Positions 45,361-54,649 of a DNA stretch of 64,000 nucleotides are shown one piece after another (the first letter of the stretch is position 1; every line of letters begins with the position of its first letter). The DNA lies in the NCBI RefSeq assembly GCF_900143255.1, contig NZ_FRDI01000015.1, positions 1 through 64,000 of the forward strand. The letters are read 5' to 3'. The notes beneath the pieces are model-generated. The model did not search any database. It was not told where the DNA came from and worked only from the letters and a program-made list of their open reading frames with translations. The position numbers were made by a program, and so were the translations under genes. This stretch comes from Desulfovibrio litoralis DSM 11393 (GTDB lineage Bacteria > Desulfobacterota > Desulfovibrionia > Desulfovibrionales > Desulfovibrionaceae).

Positions 45361-45453
45361 GTAGCAAGCCATGTTTTCGTTGCACTTAAACGCTTGGTCT
45401 TACAGACGTTGGGGCAGACGGGCAAAGGCAGAAAAGCCAAAAAACAAACACAA
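45361..45453 (-). other. Candidate oriT of IME2 (identical to IME1 oriT)
   Basis: The 93 bp are identical to 7824-7916, including the minus-strand TAAGTGCAAC nick-like core and the imperfect hairpin beside it. Sequence to the left is unrelated in the two elements, so similarity begins sharply at this block. Confidence 0.55.
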
Positions 45454-45491
45454 TTAACAGAGCTTCGGCAGGGGTTCGCCAGAGGTTAATC

Positions 45492-45878
45492 ATGAAAAAA
45501 TATAAGGCAAAAGGTGGCAGAGGTGGACGCCCACAATTACAAAATGAATTGGTTAGAGTTCATACGGTGGGCATCAGATTAAACAGTTCAGAATTAGACA
45601 GCCTAAAACGCAAAGCAGATAGTTTTGGATTGCCTTTAGGTCAATGGCTGAGAAATATCGCTTTGAAGCATTTTGTGCTACGTCCTTTAGTTCCTGAAAT
45701 AAACAGAACAGTTTATGCCGAACTTGCCAATTTGGCGAGCAACTTAAATCAGATTGCAAAAGCCAGCTATTCTAGTTCGGTGGCGATGCCTACCCATTTG
45801 ATTTGCCAAACAAATAACAAGTTGCATCTCTTGCGTCTTGAATTGTTGGGAATAAAAAATGATAGCAAAACTGATTAA
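45492..45878 (+). CDS. mobC: MobC-like relaxosome accessory protein, copy 2
   Basis: This 128-residue protein is nearly identical to the one at 7933-8319, with a handful of substitutions (for example NDLVRIHTV to NELVRVHTV). It has the same LASNLNQIAKAS motif and the same 20-bp overlap with mobA. Binding to the identical oriT means either element's protein could act on both. Confidence 0.88.
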   Translation: MKKYKAKGGRGGRPQLQNELVRVHTVGIRLNSSELDSLKRKADSFGLPLGQWLRNIALKHFVLRPLVPEINRTVYAELANLASNLNQIAKASYSSSVAMPTHLICQTNNKLHLLRLELLGIKNDSKTD

Positions 45879-46872
45879 AGGCAAGGGTTTTCGTGGGGCT
45901 TTAGAGTACGACCTTCAAACACAAAAAGGGCAAATTCTGGAAACCAACATGGCAGGGCAAACAGCGAGAGAGCTTGCCAAAGAGTTTGGAGCGATTCGGG
46001 CGTTGCGTCCAAATCTCACAAAGGCGGTGTGTCATGTCAGTTTGAGCATCAGTCCAGACGAAAAACTAAGCGACGAACAGTGGAAAAGTGTTGCAAAAAG
46101 CTATCTTAAACACATGGGTTTTGAAAAATGTCAGTATGTCGCCACAAAGCACACGGACACGGAACACCCACACATTCATCTTGTCGTCAATCGCATCGGC
46201 ATAGATGGACAGGTCGTCAGTGATAGTCAGGATTATCAAAGGCAAGAAAGCCTGATGCGAAAGCTGGAGCAAGAACTGAACCTAAAAACTGTTGAGCCGA
46301 GCCGAGAAGCTAAGCGTAAAAGTTTGACGAAGGGGGAAGTTGAACACAGCGTGCGTACTGGCGAGCCTTCGACCAGAATGCTTTTACAAAAAATCATAGA
46401 TCGCACTTTGCAAAACGGTTTAAACCTAGAAACTTTTACTCACAAACTAGAAGAGCAAGGCGTAAAAACACGTTTAAATCAAGCAAGTACGGGTTTTGTC
46501 AGTGGAATAAGTTTTAGCCTGAATGAAGTAGCTTTAAAAGGTAGCGATCTTGGCAAAAATTACACATGGAACGCATTACAAAAAAGGGGATTAACGCATG
46601 AGCAAGTTAGACATGACCAGAGGATTGACGGATGCACGCTTGGAGAAAACATATCCAGTGGGCAATCAGACAACCAATCAGAGGAAATCAGAAGAAATGA
46701 GCGAGGAGGAACTTTTGGCAATGAGAGTCAACCTCTTGAACCAACAAGAGATGCAAAAGCTGAAGAGCAACACAGAATTGATCAAGCTTTTGAAAGACTT
46801 GCAAGAATCAATAAAGACAGCGAACAAAGAAATACGCCAGACCGCTCAAGAGGTCAAAAATTATCCCGCTGA
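45859..46872 (+). CDS. mobA: Relaxase (MobA family), copy 2
   Basis: This 337-residue relaxase has HPHIH at about residues 103-107, close to identical to copy 1 except for scattered substitutions and a 12-residue deletion near residue 270 (GENISSGQSDNQ here). The metal-binding histidines and the N-terminal domain are intact. It should recognise the same oriT as copy 1, so the two IMEs could cross-mobilize. No coupling protein is encoded. Confidence 0.92.
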   Translation: MIAKLIKGKGFRGALEYDLQTQKGQILETNMAGQTARELAKEFGAIRALRPNLTKAVCHVSLSISPDEKLSDEQWKSVAKSYLKHMGFEKCQYVATKHTDTEHPHIHLVVNRIGIDGQVVSDSQDYQRQESLMRKLEQELNLKTVEPSREAKRKSLTKGEVEHSVRTGEPSTRMLLQKIIDRTLQNGLNLETFTHKLEEQGVKTRLNQASTGFVSGISFSLNEVALKGSDLGKNYTWNALQKRGLTHEQVRHDQRIDGCTLGENISSGQSDNQSEEIRRNERGGTFGNESQPLEPTRDAKAEEQHRIDQAFERLARINKDSEQRNTPDRSRGQKLSR

Positions 46873-47077
46873 AGCCGTGGCAAAAGTGGCAAAAACTATT
46901 GAGCTTGCGTTTCAAGATGTGCATAAAGCGGCACAACAAGCCCAAAAAATCTACGATGAAGCTCAAAAACTAGTCATGAGTCTTGAAAGAAATATTATCT
47001 TATGGTTATTAATGACAGGCGTAATCTCCCCACTGGTCTTAGTTACAGGATATATATACCTTGAACGCTGGTGGTAG
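46598..47077 (+). CDS. mobB: MobB-like membrane protein overlapping mobA, copy 2
   Basis: This 159-residue protein is encoded in another frame across the 3' end of mobA and beyond. It has a shorter Gln-rich N-terminus (two GNQ/TNQ units against five in copy 1), a long central helix and a C-terminal membrane segment (IILWLLMTGVISPLVLVTGYIYL). Presumed to tether or stabilise the relaxase at the membrane, by analogy with IncQ MobB. Confidence 0.75.
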   Translation: MSKLDMTRGLTDARLEKTYPVGNQTTNQRKSEEMSEEELLAMRVNLLNQQEMQKLKSNTELIKLLKDLQESIKTANKEIRQTAQEVKNYPAEAVAKVAKTIELAFQDVHKAAQQAQKIYDEAQKLVMSLERNIILWLLMTGVISPLVLVTGYIYLERWW

Positions 47078-47274
47078 GAATCAAAACTATTTAATTTAAA
47101 TAACTATTCTATTTTGCCCATTCTCTTTTGCTCTGTTTAATCCAAATAGAGTTAAAGAGAATGTTTTTTTATTTTGCGGCGATTGTTATATCTATTCGCC
47201 TTAATAATTGCGGATAATAGTTGCATTTAATGTGAATAGCTGTCATATTCATCTCAATAATTACGGAGATTAGT

Positions 47275-48372
47275 ATGAGATATATTCACGAAAGGGCAGA
47301 ATGGCCAAACTTTCAATGGAATATTGAGAGGTTGGCTGGTTTGTTAGCTACCGTTCGGCACAAACAGGGCTTGCTTTTAGGGCGTATGAGTACGCTTGGT
47401 TTTTCCATTCAGGCAGAAGCAGGTTTGGAGATATTGACAGAAGACGTTGTTAAATCAAGTGCTATTGAAGGCGAAAAGCTAGATTCAACGCTGGTGCGTT
47501 CTTCCTTGGCTCGTCGACTTGGCATTGATATTGGTGGAATAACCCCAATGAACAGGCATATTGAAGGTATCGTTGAAATGATGCTTGATGCTACCCAACG
47601 CTATGCAGGACCATTGACCAAGGAGCGTCTTGTCGGCTGGCATGCGGCTTTGTTTCCTACTGGTTTTAGTGGATTTCGAAAAATCACTGTTGGTGCATGG
47701 CGTACTGCTGAATCTGGAGCGATGCAAGTTATTTCTGGGGCATTCGGGCGAGAAAAAGTGCATTTTGAAGCCCCTGATGCGGTGCGTTTGGATAAAGAAA
47801 TGAACGCTTTTCTTAAGTGGTTTGATGCTAAGCTTGACTTAGATCCAGTGCTTAAGGCTGGAATTGCCCATTTGTGGTTTGTTACCTTGCACCCATTTGA
47901 AGATGGCAATGGGCGTATAGCTAGGGCGATTGCTGATTGTGCCTTGGCTCGTGCTGATAATAGCTCACAACGTTTTTATAGTATGTCCGCTCGTATTGAA
48001 CAGGAGCGAAACGCTTATTATGCCATTTTGGAAACAACACAAAAAGGCGGAGTGGATATTACTAACTGGCTAGAGTGGTTTCTTGAATGCCTAGAGAGGG
48101 CTATTGATGGTGCTGATGAGATACTGGCCTCTGTTTTGCGAAAAGCTCAGGTGTGGAACAAGGCGAACCAATATTCGCTCAATGATCGTCAACGAATTGT
48201 TTTAAACTTCTTGTTAAATGAATTCAAAGGCAAGCTAACCAGTAGTAAATATGCCAAGCTTGCAAAATGTTCGCAGGACACAGCCTTACGAGATATTCGA
48301 GAACTAATGAACTATGGTCTTTTGTTCCAAAGCGAAAGCGGTGGGCGTAGTACGAGTTACGAACTTCGCTAA
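47275..48372 (+). CDS. Fic-domain protein with DUF4172 N-terminus
   Basis: This 365-residue protein has an N-terminal DUF4172 domain (MRYIHERAEWPNFQWNIERLAGLLATV), the inhibitory motif SSAIEGEKLDS, and the Fic loop HPFEDGNGRIAR with His206. The C-terminal region resembles a winged helix (LTSSKYAKLAKCSQDTALRDIRELMNYGLLF). It would AMPylate a protein target when the inhibitory Glu is displaced. It follows the mob module of IME2, as the first Fic gene lies in the block of the second mob type. Confidence 0.9.
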   Translation: MRYIHERAEWPNFQWNIERLAGLLATVRHKQGLLLGRMSTLGFSIQAEAGLEILTEDVVKSSAIEGEKLDSTLVRSSLARRLGIDIGGITPMNRHIEGIVEMMLDATQRYAGPLTKERLVGWHAALFPTGFSGFRKITVGAWRTAESGAMQVISGAFGREKVHFEAPDAVRLDKEMNAFLKWFDAKLDLDPVLKAGIAHLWFVTLHPFEDGNGRIARAIADCALARADNSSQRFYSMSARIEQERNAYYAILETTQKGGVDITNWLEWFLECLERAIDGADEILASVLRKAQVWNKANQYSLNDRQRIVLNFLLNEFKGKLTSSKYAKLAKCSQDTALRDIRELMNYGLLFQSESGGRSTSYELR

Positions 48373-48619
48373 TTTGTAGGGGTAGAGTGCAAATATATCT
48401 AGACTCTTAGTTAATATATGTCAGCAACAATATTTATTACCATTTTCTTGTAAAATATATTTTTGATAATGCTACTTTCTAGCAATCTTAATAAGTAAGC
48501 TAAAGCTGTTTGTTGTTGATAGACACTAGAGGCGAGTACGTTAAATCATCTAAGTTGTATTATGTCAAATTACACTACTATTTAATATTTAGTTGTGAAT
48601 CAGTTTGAAAACAACTGTA
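48373..48619. other. Intergenic region, no gene seen
   Basis: This is AT-rich sequence between convergent Fic and araC-type genes. No convincing ORF, RNA gene or strong terminator hairpin was recognised. Confidence 0.5.
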
Positions 48620-49534
48620 TTATTTATCTCTAAGATGAAGAATATTTCTAAAAGGTGGTTCGCCAAATAAACGCTTATATTCTCTGTTAAATTGCGATAT
48701 GCTCTCATAACCAACTGTCATAGCTGCTGAACTTGCATCTAGGGAACTTGTTAACATCAAGCGTTGTGCTTCATAAAGACGTAAGCGTTTTTGAAACTGT
48801 ATGGGGCTAAGTGTTGTTACTTGACGAAAATGGCGATGAAATGTTGAGGGAGCCATGTTTACTTGCTCCGCCAAGTTTTCTACAAGAAGAGGTTCTCGAT
48901 AGTTTTTTCGTAGCCAAGAAATAGCTTTTGCGATTTGGTTGCTTTGAGTGCCTAATGTGTTTATTTCACGTAACCATTCACCATGAAACCCTAAAAGTAG
49001 GCGGTAGTGTAGTTCTCTTTTTATCAAAGGAGCTATCACAGGAATTTGGTCAGGATAATCAATCAAGTCTATAAGTCTAGAAAAAGCATCAAGAATTTCT
49101 AATTCTACTTTAGCAACAACGACTCCTTTAAACGACTTTTTTACACTATAAAATGTTGATGAAGGTTGCATTTCCGCTATCAGTTGAGCTATAAGATACC
49201 GATCAAGTCCTAGCGATATAGCTAAAAATGGTTTTTCAGGAGAAGCCTCTGTAAGGCGATAGAGGCTTGGCATATCCACTCCTGCTACCATGCAATGAAG
49301 TGCTCCATAATTATATTCATCGTTGCCAATTCTTGAGTATTTACAACCTTGTATAATCACACCTACAGTTGGAGTATAAAAACAATTTTCAAGTGTACCC
49401 TTATTTTCTTGCCTCGAAATCATTAAGCCATCAATTTTTGTATTTTGTTTACCAATTTCTGTGCAATGTTGTAAAATTTTTTTTTCGAGGTTTGTTCTTA
49501 ATATTTCAAGCTTTATTTGTTTATCTGTTGACAT
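48620..49534 (-). CDS. AraC-family transcriptional regulator
   Basis: This 304-residue regulator has the AraC_N-type ligand domain (GVIIQGCKYSRIGNDEYNYGALHCMVAGVDMPS) followed by two C-terminal helix-turn-helix units (LVENLAEQVNMAPSTFHRHFRQVT and SSAAMTVGYESISQFNREYKRLFGEPP). It is transcribed away from the flavodoxin gene with a 293-bp shared promoter region, so it most likely controls the downstream four-gene set. The inducer is unknown; in relatives these regulators often respond to small aldehydes or other reactive compounds. Confidence 0.9.
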   Translation of the reverse strand: MSTDKQIKLEILRTNLEKKILQHCTEIGKQNTKIDGLMISRQENKGTLENCFYTPTVGVIIQGCKYSRIGNDEYNYGALHCMVAGVDMPSLYRLTEASPEKPFLAISLGLDRYLIAQLIAEMQPSSTFYSVKKSFKGVVVAKVELEILDAFSRLIDLIDYPDQIPVIAPLIKRELHYRLLLGFHGEWLREINTLGTQSNQIAKAISWLRKNYREPLLVENLAEQVNMAPSTFHRHFRQVTTLSPIQFQKRLRLYEAQRLMLTSSLDASSAAMTVGYESISQFNREYKRLFGEPPFRNILHLRDK

Positions 49535-49827
49535 TGTTTAGCCTCACTATAAAAAACTGTTTTACACAGTTCTGTCTTTTTTCATTTTTTGTTGGTTTTC
49601 ATCTGCGTACTTTGGGTTTATTATCATCAATTTTATATTTTGAATAGGTGTGAGATAGTTTTAGGCAAAAAATATGTAGAAATATGTATATTCCTATTAG
49701 CTCTAATTTACTACATATACGTTTATATAATCATTCTTTTGAATGTATTGTTGATAGTGGAAGTCTGTGCATGAAGAACAAAGAGATGCTTTGCAATCAA
49801 TTTACTAAATAATTTAAGGAAGTTCCT

Positions 49828-50388
49828 ATGAAAATGATACCATTCATGTTGGTTGTTTTGTCTTTTGTTTTGACATCTCCAGTGCATGCAAATGAAAATA
49901 AAAAAACACTGATTGTCTATTTTTCTCATACACAAACAACCGAAAAAGTGGCATTGGAGATTCACAAAAAAGTTGGAGGTGATATTTTTAGAATTGAAAC
50001 GGTACAGCAATACCCAACAGAACATAAGGCGACCGTTACACTAGCTGAAAAAGAACGTGATGCAAATGCTCGACCAGCTCTCAAAACACAAGTTGAGAAT
50101 ATTGATTCTTATGATGTTATCTTCATTGGTTACCCGATCTGGTGGTATACACTGCCAATGCCGCTATATACTTTTTTAGAGTCCTACGATTTATCTGGAA
50201 AAACAATTATTCCTTTCTGCACTCATGGAGGAAGCTCTATGTCTGGAACAGAAGACGTGATTAAAAAGCTTCAACCTAATGCGAAAGTTTTGGACGGTCT
50301 TGCTGTATCCAGAAACATTATTAGGAGCAATCCTGATACAGGGGCAGAAAAACCTGTGGCAGAGTGGCTTAGTAAGCTTGGTTATTAG
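49828..50388 (+). CDS. Exported flavodoxin
   Basis: This 186-residue protein has a clear Sec signal peptide (MKMIPFMLVVLSFVLTSPVHAN) ahead of a complete flavodoxin fold. The FMN phosphate loop is YFSHTQTTEKVA, the segment DVIFIGYPIWWYTLPMPLYTFL lies over the flavin, and PFCTHGGSSMSG is also conserved. Flavodoxins are normally cytoplasmic electron carriers, so export is unusual and needs periplasmic FMN. It is the first gene of the AraC-controlled set. Confidence 0.88.
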   Translation: MKMIPFMLVVLSFVLTSPVHANENKKTLIVYFSHTQTTEKVALEIHKKVGGDIFRIETVQQYPTEHKATVTLAEKERDANARPALKTQVENIDSYDVIFIGYPIWWYTLPMPLYTFLESYDLSGKTIIPFCTHGGSSMSGTEDVIKKLQPNAKVLDGLAVSRNIIRSNPDTGAEKPVAEWLSKLGY

Positions 50389-50453
50389 CAAATTTTGTAG
50401 CTTATGACATGGAAACTATACACATAATTTTAGAGTTAAATTGAGGAGAATAC

Positions 50454-52046
50454 ATGTACTACATATGTATAAAAAGTATATCTTTTGCCTTATTGGTTAT
50501 TTGGGCTGTTTTTTCAGCCAATGTTGTTGTGGCGGAATCTGATGGGACAATTACAATCACCAGAAGAGGTACACAACCCTCAGAACAAATGTCTGGTTCA
50601 AATTATACAGGTACAGTTTTAGTGGAACAAAGCTTTCAATCAACTAAACCTGCAAAATTGGTTGGCGAGTTACTTAATTTTGAGCCTGGGGCACGTTCAA
50701 ACTGGCACACAAGCCCCATGGGACAATCAATATTGGTTACATCTGGAAAGATGATTGTACAGGAAGAAAACGGCTCTTTGGAAGAGGCTTTTGCTGGTGA
50801 TGTTGTAACTTTTCAACCAAAGGTCAAGCATTGGTTTGGTGCTGCTCTTGATACTGGTATGTCTGCATGGGTTATAGCTGAAACTGTAAACGGTACTAAT
50901 GTAAACTGGCAAGAACAAGTAAATGACAGCCAATATAAAAACAATAAGACTGGCAAGCAGTCTAGACAAATGACGATTACTCGTGTTGGTTCTCAGCCTT
51001 CTGGCAAAGCCAACCCTAAAAACTTTTCAGGTTCTGCCAGAGTTGATGGGCTTTTTACTGCTCAAAATGGTTCTAACGCCTATGGAGCAATAGTTACTTT
51101 TGAACCTTGTTCTCGTACCGACTGGCACAGCCACCCTATGGGACAAACTTTAATTATTACTGCGGGGCGTGGTTATGTACAGTGCAAGGGCGGAGCTTTG
51201 TATGAAGTTAGTCAAGGAGATATAGTTTGGACTCCAGCTGATATTGTCCATTGGCACGGTGCAACAGCTGATAATGCGATGGCACATATAGCACTTTCGG
51301 AGCGGATTGAAGGTAAACCAGTATCTTGGGGAGCAAAAGTTACAGACGAGGAGTATGGTTCTGTGAATTCAAATGAAATGCCTCTTAAAATGCAAAAAAT
51401 AGCCCTTATTTCTGCTTTCACTGCCAGTGGCGATATTGATAGACTCAAGCAAGTGCTGGTTGAAGGATTAGAAGCAGGGCTTACCGTAAATCAAATTAAA
51501 GAAGTGTTAATCCATGCTTACGCCTATGCTGGTTTTCCACGTTCTCTGAATGCCATAAATGCTTTTATCACCGTGATAGATGAACGAGAAAAGCAAGGCA
51601 TCAAAGATGTTCAGGGGGCTGAAGCAAGCAAGGTTGTAACAGATAAGAGTAAATATGAATATGGGCATGATGTGTTGGCTAAGTTGCGTAATCCTGCTTT
51701 TGTGCCTGGTCCTGTCGGCTCGTTAAAACGTCCTGATGCTGTTCCAAGATACGAAACTTTTACTCCAGCGATTGAAGTTTTTCTTAAAGAACATTTGTTT
51801 GCGGATGTTTTTATGCGTGATGTACTTGATTTTCAGAGTCGTGAAATTGCTACAGTTGGAGTCATCAGCAATTTACCAGGTGCAAACGCTCAATTAAAAT
51901 CTCATATTGGTCTTGCTATGACACAAGGTTTTTCAGAACAGCAGATGAGACACCTTTTTAGAGTTATGGGAACATACCTTGGCAAAGAGCGTGGTGATAA
52001 TGCTTTGGAGGTGCTTGCCCAAACAATGGAAAACATAAAAAAATAG
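50454..52046 (+). CDS. Exported double-cupin, double carboxymuconolactone-decarboxylase protein
   Basis: This 530-residue fusion has a signal peptide (ISFALLVIWAVFSANVVVAE) and cupin 1 (SNWHTSPMGQSILVTSGKM; one His in the first motif). Cupin 2 has full metal ligands (TDWHSHPMGQTLIITAGRG and IVHWHG). Two AhpD/CMD-like helical domains follow (EGLEAGLTVNQIKEVLIHAYAYAGFPRSLNAI; FADVFMRDVLDFQSREIATVGVISNLPGANAQLKSH). CMD domains often act in redox or decarboxylation chemistry on small molecules. Cupin 1 may have lost metal. The fusion fits a small-molecule detoxification role with its neighbours; the substrate is unknown. Confidence 0.88.
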   Translation: MYYICIKSISFALLVIWAVFSANVVVAESDGTITITRRGTQPSEQMSGSNYTGTVLVEQSFQSTKPAKLVGELLNFEPGARSNWHTSPMGQSILVTSGKMIVQEENGSLEEAFAGDVVTFQPKVKHWFGAALDTGMSAWVIAETVNGTNVNWQEQVNDSQYKNNKTGKQSRQMTITRVGSQPSGKANPKNFSGSARVDGLFTAQNGSNAYGAIVTFEPCSRTDWHSHPMGQTLIITAGRGYVQCKGGALYEVSQGDIVWTPADIVHWHGATADNAMAHIALSERIEGKPVSWGAKVTDEEYGSVNSNEMPLKMQKIALISAFTASGDIDRLKQVLVEGLEAGLTVNQIKEVLIHAYAYAGFPRSLNAINAFITVIDEREKQGIKDVQGAEASKVVTDKSKYEYGHDVLAKLRNPAFVPGPVGSLKRPDAVPRYETFTPAIEVFLKEHLFADVFMRDVLDFQSREIATVGVISNLPGANAQLKSHIGLAMTQGFSEQQMRHLFRVMGTYLGKERGDNALEVLAQTMENIKK

Positions 52047-52089
52047 TTTTGACGTGTTTTAACTTTTTACAACTTCTAGGAGATAGAAA

Positions 52090-53112
52090 ATGAAATTTGA
52101 AATAGGATTATTACTTATGGGGTTATTTGTTTTAACCTTTAGTCTGGGAGCTTCCAACGCTATGGCTGTTGCTCCTCCTGCTCCAAGTGATAAGGTAACG
52201 GTAGAAAGAGTAACCTTTAAAAACCGTATTGGCATTGATGTGGCTGGAGACCTATACATGCCGAAGGCTATTGATAAATCTAAAAAACACCCAGCCATTG
52301 TAGTAGGACATCCGTTCACAGGTAGCAAAGAACAAAGTTCGGGATTATACGCACAAAAACTTGCGGAGTTAGGATACATCACTCTCGCATTTGATGCTTC
52401 TTTTTGGGGAGACAGCGGTGGTACTCCTCGTAATATTGAAGTTCCAGAAATACGAGTAGAAGACTTTAGTGCGGCTGTTGACTTTCTTAGCAATCATGCG
52501 TTGGTTGATCCGAATAGAATCGGTGGTCTTGGGATTTGTGGTGGTGGTGGCTATATTGTCAGTGCGGCTGCCATTGATCATAGATTAAAGGCTATTGCTA
52601 CTGTCAGTATGTATGATTTAGGTCGTGCTCGCCGTCAGAGTCTTGGTGATACCGTTACTTTTGAGCAACGCATGAAGACTCTTGATGAAATAGGAAAACA
52701 GCGAACCAAAGAATTTGCAGGCGGAGAACGTCGCAATATTTTTGGCGTTCCCGAAAAACGTTCGCCAAACGATACTGAAAATACTAGCCAGTTTATAGAT
52801 TATTACCGTACGGCTGAAAGAGGTATGCACCCAAACGTAACAACGGCTTATTCTTTTACCAGTATGGCTCCCATGATGAATTTTTTCCCTTTTGCACAGA
52901 TTGAAACTATTTCTCCTCGTCCGCTCTTGTTTATAGTAGGTGAAAAAGCCGTATCAGCTTATTTTAGTGAAGATGCCTATAATAAAGCTAAAGAACCAAA
53001 AGAACTTTTCGTGGTGCCAGGAGCTTCTCATGTTGATCTCTATGATGTCCCCAAATATTTGGCTATATCGATTCCTAAGCTGAATAAATTTTTTAGCGAC
53101 AACCTTAAATAA
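52090..53112 (+). CDS. Exported dienelactone-hydrolase-like alpha/beta hydrolase
   Basis: This 340-residue protein has a signal peptide (LLLMGLFVLTFSLGASNAMA) and an alpha/beta hydrolase fold. The nucleophile elbow GLGICGGGGY has Cys in place of Ser, as in dienelactone hydrolases. The oxyanion region is VVGHPFTGSKEQ and the catalytic His is in VVPGASHVDLYD. It lies 43 bp after the cupin gene with AGGAG before its ATG, so it is co-transcribed. Confidence 0.88.
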   Translation: MKFEIGLLLMGLFVLTFSLGASNAMAVAPPAPSDKVTVERVTFKNRIGIDVAGDLYMPKAIDKSKKHPAIVVGHPFTGSKEQSSGLYAQKLAELGYITLAFDASFWGDSGGTPRNIEVPEIRVEDFSAAVDFLSNHALVDPNRIGGLGICGGGGYIVSAAAIDHRLKAIATVSMYDLGRARRQSLGDTVTFEQRMKTLDEIGKQRTKEFAGGERRNIFGVPEKRSPNDTENTSQFIDYYRTAERGMHPNVTTAYSFTSMAPMMNFFPFAQIETISPRPLLFIVGEKAVSAYFSEDAYNKAKEPKELFVVPGASHVDLYDVPKYLAISIPKLNKFFSDNLK

Positions 53113-53118
53113 ATAAGT

Positions 53119-53157
53119 ACAATGGGCAGTATATTTTTTAGTTTGACTGCCCATTGT
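53119..53157 (+). terminator. 12-bp hairpin between the two hydrolase genes
   Basis: ACAATGGGCAGT and ACTGCCCATTGT pair perfectly around a 15-nt loop, 7 bp past the stop codon. The T tract afterwards is weak, so it may be a partial terminator or a transcript-stabilising structure. Confidence 0.6.
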
Positions 53158-53205
53158 ATTGATAATGTGTGAAACCTTTTTTGAAATAACTATTGGAGTT
53201 TTTAT

Positions 53206-54288
53206 ATGAATTACAAAAGATTTTATCTTTATGTATTGGGTTTGAGTGTGCTTTTTATCCCTTCTGGGTTAATGGCTGTGCAAGCTGTAAAACAAAAACC
53301 TTTAACTATTCAGGAACAGGGCAGTTTTGCTGTTGGTGGAACTGTTATCAAGAATGATGGTACTTTTGACCCTCGTAAACCAGCTAACCCTGCTGGACAA
53401 TCGTTTCACGGTGATCATGCTTATGTTTTTTATCAAAAACCAGTCAATGCAAGAAAATTACCGATTATGTTTCTACACGGTGCTGGGCAGTTTTCTAAAA
53501 CTTACGAAACAACTCCTGATGGGCGTGAAGGCTTTCAGAATATTTTTCTTCGCCGTGGGTTCAGCGTTTATATGGTTGACCAGCCGAGACGTGGAAATGC
53601 TGGACGTAGTACTATTGCAGCTAACTTGACTCCCACACCTGATGAACAAATGTGGTTTTCACAATTTCGTGTGGGCGTATGGCCTGATTATTTTCCTGGT
53701 GTTCAATTTTCTAAAGACAAGGAAACCCTTAATCAGTATTTTCGCCAAATGACCCCAAATACTGGTCCTTTTGATGTGGGTGTTATTTCAGATGCCTTGG
53801 CAGCACTCTTTGACAAAGCAGGTCCTGGAATTCTTGTTACCCATTCTCAAGGTGGTGGTCCTGGCTGGTATACAGGCATGAAAAGCGATAAAGTTCGTGC
53901 AATTGTGGCTTATGAACCTGGTAGTAACTTTACTTTCCCAGAAGGCGAAGTGCCTGCTCCTATTCCGAATACTTTTGCTAAATTAAGTGGCGTTGCTGTT
54001 CCTTTGGCGGAGTTTAAAAAGCTGACTCAAATTCCTATTATTATCTATTATGGCGACAATATTCCAGATAAGCCCAGCGATATTCCAGCTCAGGATTACT
54101 GGCGGGCATGTTTAGAAATGGCAAATAACTGGGCAAATCTTGTCAATAAATATGGCGGAGATGTAACAGTTGTGCATCTTCCTAATGCTGGATTTAAGGG
54201 TAATACTCACTTTCCGTTTTCAGACCTGAATAACGTAGAAATTGCCGATCATTTGTCTGTTTGGCTCAAGAAAAAGAAGTTGGATTAG
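53206..54288 (+). CDS. Exported alpha/beta hydrolase
   Basis: This 360-residue protein has a signal peptide (FYLYVLGLSVLFIPSGLMA) and an alpha/beta hydrolase domain: oxyanion segment PIMFLHGAGQFSKTYE, nucleophile Ser in THSQGGGPGW, and the late catalytic His likely in NAGFKGNTHFPFSD. It is unrelated in detail to the preceding hydrolase (Ser instead of Cys). It is the last of four consecutive exported proteins and the last gene of IME2. Confidence 0.86.
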   Translation: MNYKRFYLYVLGLSVLFIPSGLMAVQAVKQKPLTIQEQGSFAVGGTVIKNDGTFDPRKPANPAGQSFHGDHAYVFYQKPVNARKLPIMFLHGAGQFSKTYETTPDGREGFQNIFLRRGFSVYMVDQPRRGNAGRSTIAANLTPTPDEQMWFSQFRVGVWPDYFPGVQFSKDKETLNQYFRQMTPNTGPFDVGVISDALAALFDKAGPGILVTHSQGGGPGWYTGMKSDKVRAIVAYEPGSNFTFPEGEVPAPIPNTFAKLSGVAVPLAEFKKLTQIPIIIYYGDNIPDKPSDIPAQDYWRACLEMANNWANLVNKYGGDVTVVHLPNAGFKGNTHFPFSDLNNVEIADHLSVWLKKKKLD

Positions 54289-54361
54289 CCAGTCACCCAG
54301 CACAGATCAGATCAGTTACTTAATAAACAAAAATGTCTTTATCGGTTTTATCTCAAACTTT

Positions 54362-54381
54362 GGGTAGGAATAGGGTAGGAA
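54362..54381 (+). repeat. Right arm repeat of IME2
   Basis: It is identical to 41320-41339 (gggtaggaatagggtaggaa) in direct orientation, just inside the right attachment remnant. The pair supports IME2 as one element. Confidence 0.7.
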
Positions 54382-54389
54382 AACAAAAA

Positions 54390-54410
54390 AACGGTTTACA
54401 GAAATTTTCT

Positions 54411-54420
<10 letters not shown>
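54390..54420 (-). terminator. Perfect 15-bp hairpin, tRNA-fMet terminator remnant
   Basis: AACGGTTTACAGAAA pairs perfectly with TTTCTGTAAACCGTT around one base. On the minus strand it is followed by a T-rich run. It sits 3' of the tRNA remnant, as a tRNA terminator would. A shorter version accompanies the left remnant. Confidence 0.7.
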
Positions 54421-54481
<61 letters not shown>

Positions 54482-54612
54482 TAAATAATTTTTTAGTCTT
54501 AGCAGGATTGACTTTTTCTAAGTATTATGAGAAAAAAATAGTTATGTCAATGTCATAGTGGTTCAATTTGTTTCAGATGTTTTCAAGTGTTTTTAGGTTT
54601 TTCTGCAAAAAA

Positions 54613-54630
54613 GGCTACCAAAAGGCTACC
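54613..54630 (+). promoter_or_regulatory. Arm-type repeats of the third element
   Basis: GGCTACC occurs at 54613-54619 and 54624-54630, 11 bp apart, between the att remnant and the integrase. The spacing equals that of the GGGTAGGA pairs in IME2. Confidence 0.45.
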
Positions 54631-54649
54631 AAAAAAGAGGGGGTAAATC

